Shown here: positions 1 to 6,020 of the stretch, one piece after another
Position numbering within the stretch: position 1 is the stretch's first letter
Layout of the letters: each line of letters begins with the position of its first letter
Assembly (NCBI GenBank): GCA_007116685.1
Contig: SKIC01000008.1
Span: 1 to 11,291, forward strand
Reading direction: 5' to 3'
From: Balneolales bacterium
GTDB taxonomy: Bacteria; Bacteroidota; Rhodothermia; Balneolales; Natronogracilivirgulaceae
DNA: 11,291 nucleotides
Notes under the pieces: generated by a model
The model's database searches: none
Told to the model about the DNA's origin: nothing
The model's input: only the letters and a program-made list of their open reading frames with translations
Program-made: the position numbers and the translations under genes

Positions 1-1046
1 GAATGTGAACCCGTATTTGGCATGGGCTCATCCAAATGGATTTGATGGTGTAAGGATAAATCGTCAGGATATTCGTCTGTAGTTACCACACCCATTGTAA
101 ATGCGCCCCAGGCTTTTTGATATCGGCTGGATTCTTTTTCAAAATAAGACTGAATTTTCCCCTCAGTTAGTTCTTTCAAATTCCAGACAGGGATATTGCT
201 AACCACAATTGGAGCTTCAAATCTCTCACCTTTTTCCGTTTCAACTGAGTATCCATTTTCATTTTGAGTCACCGATACTACTTTTTTTCTACACAAGAGT
301 TCAGAACCGTTCTCGGTGAGATCTTTTTCCAGCGCTCTGACCATTTCAAGCAAACCACCTTGCACATAGAAATTCGAATAATTGGTATATGTGAGCCCTG
401 CTGCGCCAAAAAGTGCAGGAGTCTCCTCCGCCGCAGATTGCGCAGTTATCATTAATTGCTCATCTACAAATGCTTTGAATTCCGGCGTATTCACTTTGCA
501 CTTTTGCATAAGTTTTTCCATGCTCATGAATCCAAATCGCAAGACAGGAGCATCCAATGGACTATTTTTAACAGGAAGTTTCAACCAATCGGAAAATTCC
601 AAGGGTGGGAAAAAAGAGTTTTTAAGAGACACCTTCCAAACGGTATCGGAAATCTGAAAGCAAGTTTCCCAAAACTTTCTCTGTCCATTTGGGTTACCAT
701 AAATATCAGCAACGTGCTGTATCCATTGCTCACGGTCTTTATATCGGATAATCTGCTTCCCATGCTGATGAACCGTCATGCTCGGTGAAATTTCCTGGCG
801 AGGGATTTCGATACCCAATTCATTTTCCAAGTGGGCCAATGGCTGGTTTTCATCAAAACCAATCAGCGTAGTAGCACCTGATTCAAAAACGTAGCCTTTG
901 CGCTTATACGAAGATGAACAGCCTCCCGGAACATGGGCAGCTTCCAAAACCGTCACTTTTCTACCCTTTTTTGCGAGCAAACAAGCCACAGCCATGCCCC
1001 CCATGCCGGAGCCAATCACTATTACATCTGAGGATTTCGTATCCAT
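1..1046 (-). CDS. Phytoene desaturase/CrtISO-like FAD-dependent oxidoreductase (partial, C-terminus missing)
   Basis: The first 348 residues are visible and the gene runs off the left edge; related proteins are usually about 490-520 aa, so roughly a third is missing. It opens with an FAD-binding Rossmann motif, GSGMGG at residues 12-17. An acidic residue, E35, ends the second strand and would bind the ribose. The VPGGCSSSY segment at 39-47 follows, which is the usual second glycine motif of the phytoene-desaturase/amine-oxidase superfamily. The segment FYVQGGLLEMVRALEKDL further on matches the family's 'GG..L..aL' region. Such enzymes desaturate or isomerise carotenoids, saturate retinol, or oxidise amines; the substrate cannot be read from this fragment. 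The ATG at 1046 is chosen because an in-frame TAA lies just upstream (1065-1067 region). It sits 21 nt downstream of the DoxX-like gene and is probably cotranscribed with it. FAD oxidoreductase is secure; the subfamily is less so. Confidence 0.88.
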   Translation of the reverse strand, partial: MDTKSSDVIVIGSGMGGMAVACLLAKKGRKVTVLEAAHVPGGCSSSYKRKGYVFESGATTLIGFDENQPLAHLENELGIEIPRQEISPSMTVHQHGKQIIRYKDREQWIQHVADIYGNPNGQRKFWETCFQISDTVWKVSLKNSFFPPLEFSDWLKLPVKNSPLDAPVLRFGFMSMEKLMQKCKVNTPEFKAFVDEQLMITAQSAAEETPALFGAAGLTYTNYSNFYVQGGLLEMVRALEKDLTENGSELLCRKKVVSVTQNENGYSVETEKGERFEAPIVVSNIPVWNLKELTEGKIQSYFEKESSRYQKAWGAFTMGVVTTDEYPDDLSLHHQIHLDEPMPNTGSH

Positions 1047-1067
1047 CGTATTTTCTGATTTTGCTTG

Positions 1068-1553
1068 TTATGATGGATTCTTCTTGATGGGCTCAGAGCT
1101 TAAATCACCACCTCTGGCAGTAGCTCCAACCACTATTCCTGCGCTAATAACCACTACATTTTTGATAATGTATTGCCCCTCTATGGTGAGAGCATAAGGA
1201 AAGTGATTAAATACGATATCAGGGAAAAGTACTATTGGAGACATAGTACCAAGCATTTGGAAGAGTAATAAAAAAATGGTGAGGCGAATAAATTTACCCG
1301 AAAGCATAAGTACTCCTATGCTAACTTCTAAAGTAGCCAGCAAAAAAAGAGAAACCTGAAGTGGGATAATACCAAAGGTAAGTAAATCTATTGTGGCAGT
1401 AGCTAATTCCTGAGCAGGACTCAAACCTTCAAAATACTTTAGAGCGCCAAACCAGATAAATATAAACCCGATGCTAAATCTTAGCAGCCGAATTCCATAA
1501 CCGGCCATACGCTCGGTTATAAGTTGATCAAAATATTCAAATAGAGGCTTCAT
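1068..1553 (-). CDS. DoxX-like / YkgB-type four-helix membrane protein
   Basis: This is a 161-aa hydrophobic protein with about four membrane segments, near residues 22-40, 60-84, 89-110 and 127-144, and a short polar C-terminal tail. The first segment carries the RFSIGFIFIWFGALK pattern typical of DoxX/DUF417 (YkgB/RclC) proteins. The fourth is preceded by LTIEGQYIIKN, a motif I associate with the same family. Known members include the small subunit of archaeal thiosulfate:quinone oxidoreductase, MhqP/CatD-type quinone-stress proteins and E. coli RclC, but most are uncharacterised. It is the first gene of a probable two-gene unit: the FAD oxidoreductase begins 21 nt after its stop. Together these suggest a membrane-linked redox function, which is inference only. 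There is no clear Shine-Dalgarno before the ATG. A possible TAnnTTTG promoter box lies about 85 nt upstream. Confidence 0.85.
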   Translation of the reverse strand: MKPLFEYFDQLITERMAGYGIRLLRFSIGFIFIWFGALKYFEGLSPAQELATATIDLLTFGIIPLQVSLFLLATLEVSIGVLMLSGKFIRLTIFLLLFQMLGTMSPIVLFPDIVFNHFPYALTIEGQYIIKNVVVISAGIVVGATARGGDLSSEPIKKNPS

Positions 1554-1638
1554 AAAATGTAATATTTGCCATAATGAAAACAGTAATAATATCTGATATC
1601 AACTAACAACACATACGACTTCTGCATTCGAGGCAATG

Positions 1639-1646
1639 CAAAAGTA
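1639..1646 (-). promoter_or_regulatory. Possible -7 box for the doxX/FAD oxidoreductase unit
   Basis: On the minus strand the sequence reads TACTTTTGCATTGCC. This matches the TAnnTTTG -7 element described for Bacteroidota-type sigma factors. It would give a leader of roughly 80 nt before the DoxX-like ATG at 1553. No good TTG-type -33 element is seen at the usual 19-20 nt spacing, so this is a weak call. Confidence 0.35.
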
Positions 1647-1688
1647 TTTTTTGATGGAATAGGTAAGCTTATGAAGTACTCTGGCGAA

Positions 1689-1791
1689 AACACTCGGACT
1701 GACGCAATTCATAAACAAACGATGTATGCTTAAAAGCGACAAACCCTTTGAAAACTCTATGGATTGTAAACCCAAGTGCGGCTGTCCGAAT
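1689..1791. repeat. 103-bp direct repeat, copy 1
   Basis: It aligns without any gap to 1912-2014 at a constant offset of 223 bp, with 11 mismatches by hand count (about 89% identity). It starts at AACACTCGGACTGACGC and ends at AAGTGCGGCTGTCCGAAT, and similarity stops abruptly on both sides. The mismatches show no codon-position bias, which argues against a coding origin. It matches no insertion sequence or RNA family that I recognise. Confidence 0.85.
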
Positions 1792-1855
1792 TTGGCTTTT
1801 TAACGAGAATCAGAATTATCAGTAATCTCAACAAATCGTGCTTTAATTAACTATC

Positions 1856-1878
1856 GCAGTCGGGACGACTGCTTTTTT
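1856..1878 (+). terminator. GC-rich hairpin followed by six T (terminator-like)
   Basis: The arms GCAGTCG (1856-1862) and CGACTGC (1866-1872) form a perfect 7-bp stem with a 3-nt GGA loop. Six T follow at 1873-1878. In form this is a plus-strand intrinsic terminator, but no plus-strand gene lies upstream in the window. It may instead be one half of a paired palindromic repeat with the hairpin at 1885-1904. Confidence 0.5.
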
Positions 1879-1884
1879 GAAACC

Positions 1885-1907
1885 GGACGTCGCGGACGAC
1901 GTCCTAC
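1885..1907 (-). repeat. REP-like palindrome with GTAG head
   Basis: The arms GGACGTCG (1885-1892) and CGACGTCC (1897-1904) form a perfect 8-bp stem with a 4-nt loop. Read on the minus strand, the unit begins GTAGGACGTCG. That resembles bacterial REP elements, which carry a GTAG or GTGG tetranucleotide at the 5' end of a short palindrome. REPs are mobilised by RAYT (TnpA_REP) enzymes, none of which is encoded here. It lies 12 nt from a second hairpin and just before repeat copy 2. The stem is certain; the REP label is inference. Confidence 0.5.
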
Positions 1908-1911
1908 TTGT

Positions 1912-2014
1912 AACACTCGGGCTGACGCAATTCATAAACAAACGGTGTTTGCTTAAAAGCGCCAAACTCCTTGAATACTCTATGGATTCTGTACTCAAGT
2001 GCGGCTGTCCGAAT
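1912..2014. repeat. 103-bp direct repeat, copy 2
   Basis: This is the partner of 1689-1791, in the same orientation and ungapped, with 11 mismatches. The two copies are separated by 120 bp that contain both hairpins. Copy 2 ends 14 bp before the A-run of the serA terminator. No target-site duplication or terminal inverted repeat is evident at the ends. Confidence 0.85.
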
Positions 2015-2028
2015 CGATTTGAAGTCAC

Positions 2029-2064
2029 AAAAAAACCAGCCAGAATACTGATATCTGGCTGGTT
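2029..2064 (-). terminator. Intrinsic terminator of the purF-engB-serA operon
   Basis: On the minus strand an 11-bp perfect stem, AACCAGCCAGA pairing with TCTGGCTGGTT (arms 2054-2064 and 2034-2044), encloses a 9-nt loop. It runs into a seven-base T tract (plus-strand A-run 2029-2035). It begins 47 nt after the serA stop, as expected for the end of the operon. Confidence 0.9.
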
Positions 2065-2110
2065 CATCACTTTTAACTTGCCAATCCTTACGACAGGTGG
2101 GTAATCCGGC

Positions 2111-3694
2111 TTATAAACTTACAGAGCGAACAGTATGAACGCCATCAAGCTCTTCTAAAGCCAATCTCAGACTTTCGTCCACTTTGCCATCAAGCGTAAA
2201 TGCTGTAATTGCCTGAGAGTCTTTTTTTCTTCCCAAACTCAAGGCAGCGATATTTAGACCATTATTGGCGAATGCAGAACTTGTTGCGGCAAGCATGCCC
2301 GGTTTATCCACGTTGCGATAAATCACGATGTCGCCTTCCAGGTGAATTTCAATACCGTAGTCATCGATATCCACAATTCGGAAATCATTGTCGCCAAATG
2401 GTGTAGCAGAAATCACACGATAATCAGCACCTTCCGGGAGCGTAACCTGAATCAAATCCGAATAAATACGGGATTCTTTAGTGGCTGTTTCTGTGATTTT
2501 CATACCTCTGGCATCGGCATGGAATCGGGCATTGATAAGGTTAACCACATCTTCTGTGTAGCCATCCATAAATCCACTTAAAAATGCGTCAGTCAAGACT
2601 TCGGAGTGGCGCGCGCAGGTACCGGAGTAACTCAGGCTGATTTCATCGGTGTAGTTTGGTGCAATCTGTACTGCAAATTGACCAAGTTTTTCCGCAGTTT
2701 TGAGAAACGGCTGTACTTCATCGTTGGTGCTCAGAGCGATTGATTTACCGTTCAAGCTACCGGCAAAACCTTTCCCCTCCATCGCATCGGCTATATGGAT
2801 AGCAATCTGCTCAGCCACTTTGCCTTGCGCTTCGGTGGTGGATGCGCCCAAGTGAGGTGTACAAATAACGCCGGGATGTTTAACAATTTCCTTCAACTCA
2901 TCAGTGAGTGGCTCAGAACTATACACATCAAGTGCTACACCCGATACGACACCCTCATCGAGTAAGGTTACGATATCGGCTTCTTCATAAATACCACCAC
3001 GGGCACAGTTTACAATAAACATGCCTTTTTTGAGCTGATCTTTATTTTTCAGAGACACCAATCCCTTTGTTTTCTCCGTCAATGGTGTGTGTACGGTCAG
3101 ATAATCAGAAGAACCCAACAAGTCTGATAATTCTACTAATTTCACGCCTAAATCTCTGGCATGTTCTTCTGTGCAGAATGGATCATATCCCAAAATATTC
3201 ATTCCGAAACTCTTCATGCGAGAAGCAACGTTGGAACCAATCTTACCAAGACCGATAATACCAAGTGTTTTTCCCTGTACTTCGCTACCCATGTAGAGTT
3301 TTCTATCCCAACGACCGGCTTTTACGGAATCTACGGCAGCCGGGATATTGCGAGCCATAGCCAAAATTAGTCCACAGGTATGCTCTGCAGTTGAAATGGT
3401 GTTACCGTCGGGTGTATTCATTACTAAAACACCGCTTCTGGTTGCCTCTTTGATATCAATATTATCAACGCCAACGCCAGCTCTGCCAACTACTTTAAGT
3501 TTTTCGGCTTTTTTGAGCGTTTCCGCATTTATTTTGGTTGCAGACCGTACTATAATAGCATCTGCTTCTGGTAATAATTTTTCGAATTCTTCGGTAGAGG
3601 GTTTAGGCTTGTCTATTACGTTAAATCCACGATCTTTTAGGATTTCGCCGCAAATAGCATCAACGCCATCGAGTACCAAAACTGTTTGTGACAT
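2111..3694 (-). CDS. serA: D-3-phosphoglycerate dehydrogenase
   Basis: This cytoplasmic enzyme oxidises 3-phosphoglycerate to 3-phosphohydroxypyruvate with NAD+, the first step of phosphorylated serine synthesis. The 527-aa length fits the long (type I) form. Its order is substrate/NAD domains (1-315), an intervening ASB-type domain (about 325-450) and a C-terminal ACT domain (about 455-527). The NAD fold has GLGKIG at 148-153. The catalytic triad appears as R232 (NCARGG), E261 (SSEPL) and H281 (TPHLGA). The start is placed at 3694 (MSQTVLVLDG), which matches family N-termini. An in-frame ATG at 3748 would add 18 unrelated residues inside engB and is less likely. It begins 22 nt after engB and is the last gene of the operon. 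In the ACT domain N481 aligns with serine-binding N364 of E. coli, but the positions of H344 and N346 are N461 and D463, so feedback by serine is uncertain. Confidence 0.96.
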   Translation of the reverse strand: MSQTVLVLDGVDAICGEILKDRGFNVIDKPKPSTEEFEKLLPEADAIIVRSATKINAETLKKAEKLKVVGRAGVGVDNIDIKEATRSGVLVMNTPDGNTISTAEHTCGLILAMARNIPAAVDSVKAGRWDRKLYMGSEVQGKTLGIIGLGKIGSNVASRMKSFGMNILGYDPFCTEEHARDLGVKLVELSDLLGSSDYLTVHTPLTEKTKGLVSLKNKDQLKKGMFIVNCARGGIYEEADIVTLLDEGVVSGVALDVYSSEPLTDELKEIVKHPGVICTPHLGASTTEAQGKVAEQIAIHIADAMEGKGFAGSLNGKSIALSTNDEVQPFLKTAEKLGQFAVQIAPNYTDEISLSYSGTCARHSEVLTDAFLSGFMDGYTEDVVNLINARFHADARGMKITETATKESRIYSDLIQVTLPEGADYRVISATPFGDNDFRIVDIDDYGIEIHLEGDIVIYRNVDKPGMLAATSSAFANNGLNIAALSLGRKKDSQAITAFTLDGKVDESLRLALEELDGVHTVRSVSL

Positions 3695-3716
3695 TTTTTC
3701 GGGTTTTTTAATGGTT

Positions 3717-4328
3717 TTAGAATTTTTCAGGTTCTGGTGGATGTTCAAGAAACTCTTCCAACAATTCTTTTATAGAATCCAATCCTTCTTTTTTTTCTGC
3801 TGAATAAGGCAGAATTGGGACTTCCATATTCAGCCTTTTTATTACATTCTTTAAGGTTTTGACTGCTTTCGCTCTTTGATTGGATGAAAGCTTGTCTTCT
3901 TTAGAAGCCAAAACACAAAACGGGATTCTGTTCTGCGCTAACCATAACATGAATTCCTGATCAAGATTTCCGGGAGGATGCCTCAAATCAATAATCAGAG
4001 CTACCAAACAAAGGTTTGATCTACTGGTAAGATATCTTTGGATTTCCTTTCCCCAGCGATTTCTCTCTTTTTTAGAGACTTTGGCAAAACCATAACCGGG
4101 TAAATCTACCAAATACCATTTATCATGAATCAGGTAGTAATTCATTTCCTGAGTTTTACCAGGCACATTCGATGTTTTTGCCAACTTTTTATGATTCGTC
4201 AGCGCATTAATCAATGAGGATTTACCAACATTAGAGCGCCCGGCAAAACATACCTCGGGATATTCGGGGGGTGGACAAAATTCAAGTTTAGGTGCACTTA
4301 ATATGAATTTTGCTTGATTAAAGGACAT
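3717..4328 (-). CDS. engB: Ribosome biogenesis GTP-binding protein EngB/YsxC/YihA
   Basis: This is a small TRAFAC-class GTPase that acts in late assembly of the 50S ribosomal subunit. At 203 aa it has the family's usual size. The P-loop GRSNVGKS is at 30-37, the switch I region has PGKTQ at 56-60 (probable G2 threonine T59), and DLPGYG is at 75-80 (G3). G4 is SKED at 142-145 where TKxD is usual, and SAEKKEG at 176-182 is G5. It starts 8 nt after the purF stop with no Shine-Dalgarno, so it probably relies on translational coupling. serA follows 22 nt after its stop. An EngB gene between purF and serA makes a mixed housekeeping operon with no shared pathway. Identification is firm. Confidence 0.96.
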   Translation of the reverse strand: MSFNQAKFILSAPKLEFCPPPEYPEVCFAGRSNVGKSSLINALTNHKKLAKTSNVPGKTQEMNYYLIHDKWYLVDLPGYGFAKVSKKERNRWGKEIQRYLTSRSNLCLVALIIDLRHPPGNLDQEFMLWLAQNRIPFCVLASKEDKLSSNQRAKAVKTLKNVIKRLNMEVPILPYSAEKKEGLDSIKELLEEFLEHPPEPEKF

Positions 4329-4336
4329 AATATGGT

Positions 4337-5836
4337 CTAAATAACCTCGTTTTCTTCTTTTTCAACGCCTGTGGTTATATCTACAGGATAATTTCCGGTA
4401 AAACAGGCTGTGCAATATCCGTGTGGAACAGCATTGGCAGATTTTACGGCGTCGAGCAATCCTTGAGGCGATAAATATTTTAATGAATCAACGCCAATTG
4501 CTTCGGCTATTTTATCAACATTGCGGTTATGGACATTGGCAATGAGTTCATCCGGAGATGGAAAATCCATCCCGTAAAAACAGGGCTCAATGATTGGCGG
4601 TGAACTTACCAAAAAGTGTATTTCACGTGGACCGGCGCTTCGAATCATATCAACAAGATGCCGGGAAGTCGTGCCCCGAACAATAGAATCATCGACAATT
4701 ATTACAGACCGGTCTTCTAACACACCCTTAACCGTGTTGAATTTGGTGCGTACTTTCAATTCCCTGCTTTCCTGCCCTGGCGAAATAAATGTTCTGCCAA
4801 CGTAATGATTCCGGATTAAGCCGATTTCATAATTAACCGCCTGCCCCATTTTATTACACTCCTGAGCATAACCGAGAGCAGCCGTATTACTGGAATCTGG
4901 TACAGAAATAACAATTGGCTTCTTTTTACCAGGATTTTTGACAATCTCGTTAACAGGAAATTCCTTAGCCAGAAACTTTCCGATTTTACGACGCACTTTA
5001 TCGGTGTTTTCTCCAAAAATACGGCTATCGGGTCGTGAAAAGTAAACGTATTCAAAAATACATTGGCTTACTTCAGAGCCCGGTTTCCTATCCAGGAACA
5101 AAGATTGCGGTTCCCCACTTTCAATGGTATTTCGGTCAATGATCAGAATTTCGCCCGGCTCTACATCCCGAATATATTCGGCATTATTGATATCAAAGGC
5201 ACAGGTTTCGCTGGCTACCATGAAGGCACCATCTTTTTTACCGAATGCTAAAGGCCGAAACCCATTTGGGTCACGAACTGCGATGAGTTTGTCATCGGTT
5301 AATATAGCGAGGCAATAAGCGCCTTCAATCTGATGCAAAGCATCTACAATTTGCTCTATCAGGGTGTCTTTTTTACTGTGAGCAACCAAATGCAGAATCA
5401 ATTCTGTATCTGAAGTGCTCTGGAAAAGCACGCCCTCATTAATAAATCGATTTCGCAACTGACGGGCATTAGTGAGATTTCCGTTGTGTGCCAGAGCCAT
5501 ATTCCCATTTCGATAATGAACCCGAAATGGCTGAATATTTGCCCTGTTTGTAGAAGAGCCACTGGTAGAATATCGATTATGCCCGATAGCTGAGGTACCC
5601 TTCAACTTTTCGGAAAAAATAGAGGTATCATCAAAAACGCTTAAAACCAAACCGAAATCTTTGTGGTTTGGCATTACGGGGATACTTTTTTGCGGATCAA
5701 AATAGGCGGTTACGATACCGGCTGATTCCTGCCCCCGATGTTGAAGTGAATGAAGACCGTAATAAGTTTGAAGTGCAGCTTCGGGGTGGTTAAAAACTCC
5801 GAAAATTCCGCAGTAATCGTGTGGTTTGTCAGACAT
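4337..5836 (-). CDS. purF: Amidophosphoribosyltransferase (glutamine PRPP amidotransferase)
   Basis: It catalyses the committed step of purine synthesis: PRPP plus glutamine gives phosphoribosylamine, glutamate and pyrophosphate, in the cytoplasm. In the 499-aa protein the N-terminal glutamine amidotransferase domain uses Cys9 (DYCGIFGV) after an 8-residue propeptide that must be removed. HRGQESAG at 33-40 and HNGNLTNA at 117-124 are further family signatures. The C-terminal phosphoribosyltransferase domain has the PRPP loop VIIVDDSIVRGTT at 378-390. Cysteines C259, C419, C475 and C478 match the four [4Fe-4S] ligands of B. subtilis PurF, so this is the propeptide-plus-cluster type and not the E. 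coli type. It is the first gene of purF-engB-serA. No clear Shine-Dalgarno precedes the ATG and I could not settle on a promoter in the short upstream spacer. Confidence 0.98.
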   Translation of the reverse strand: MSDKPHDYCGIFGVFNHPEAALQTYYGLHSLQHRGQESAGIVTAYFDPQKSIPVMPNHKDFGLVLSVFDDTSIFSEKLKGTSAIGHNRYSTSGSSTNRANIQPFRVHYRNGNMALAHNGNLTNARQLRNRFINEGVLFQSTSDTELILHLVAHSKKDTLIEQIVDALHQIEGAYCLAILTDDKLIAVRDPNGFRPLAFGKKDGAFMVASETCAFDINNAEYIRDVEPGEILIIDRNTIESGEPQSLFLDRKPGSEVSQCIFEYVYFSRPDSRIFGENTDKVRRKIGKFLAKEFPVNEIVKNPGKKKPIVISVPDSSNTAALGYAQECNKMGQAVNYEIGLIRNHYVGRTFISPGQESRELKVRTKFNTVKGVLEDRSVIIVDDSIVRGTTSRHLVDMIRSAGPREIHFLVSSPPIIEPCFYGMDFPSPDELIANVHNRNVDKIAEAIGVDSLKYLSPQGLLDAVKSANAVPHGYCTACFTGNYPVDITTGVEKEENEVI

Positions 5837-5907
5837 GTATTAGATTAAAGCACAACTGATTTTATATAAGCTCTTAAGTTACAAAAAATGAAAGTCGGAT
5901 TTCATGT

Positions 5908-5945
5908 AAAAAAAGGAGTAACTATTAATTTCTTGGGTAGTTACT
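5908..5945 (-). terminator. Probable terminator of the thioredoxin-fold lipoprotein gene
   Basis: On the minus strand, arms AGTAACTA and TAGTTACT (5938-5945 and 5917-5924) form an 8-bp stem with a 13-nt loop. Two C and then seven T follow (plus-strand A-run 5908-5914). It lies about 75 nt after the stop at 6021 and before purF. The stem is AT-rich, so termination may be only partial and some read-through into purF is possible. Confidence 0.6.
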
Positions 5946-6020
5946 TAAGGAAAGTTGTTTATGGCAACTAGAGATGGGAATAAGTTGTTTAAAAAGTGCT
6001 TCATTATACAAGGGGCAAAA

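Larger units (their letters stand above)
1554..2110. other. 557-bp intergenic region with repeats and hairpins, no gene
   Basis: No convincing gene lies here. The region contains, from left to right, a putative doxX promoter box (1639-1646), a 103-bp repeat copy (1689-1791), two hairpins (1856-1878 and 1885-1907), a second repeat copy (1912-2014) and the serA terminator (2029-2064). Short open frames of 75 aa cross the second repeat on both strands. They have no recognisable domain, no ribosome-binding site and no matching frame in the first copy. The region looks like an accumulation site for non-coding repeat elements between two minus-strand operons. Confidence 0.75.

Noticed and set aside
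1689..2014. CRISPR or tandem-repeat array
   Set aside because: There are only two units of 103 bp with a 120-bp spacer, no short regular repeats and no cas genes.
1689..2014. Insertion sequence or MITE
   Set aside because: No transposase, terminal inverted repeats or target-site duplication could be seen; it is kept as an unclassified repeat cluster.
1843..2104. 75-aa open frames on both strands over repeat copy 2
   Set aside because: They overlap the non-coding repeat and the serA terminator, lack ribosome-binding sites and domains, and the repeat mismatches show no codon-position pattern.
3695..3748. Upstream ATG giving an 18-residue longer SerA
   Set aside because: The extra residues fall inside the end of engB and do not resemble PGDH N-termini; MSQTVLVLDG gives the standard length.
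3348..3803. 151-aa plus-strand open frame
   Set aside because: It is fully antisense to serA and engB, both firmly identified, with low-complexity hydrophobic content and no family match.
4816..5318. Short open frames on both strands inside purF
   Set aside because: They are shadows of the purF coding frame, with no signals of their own.
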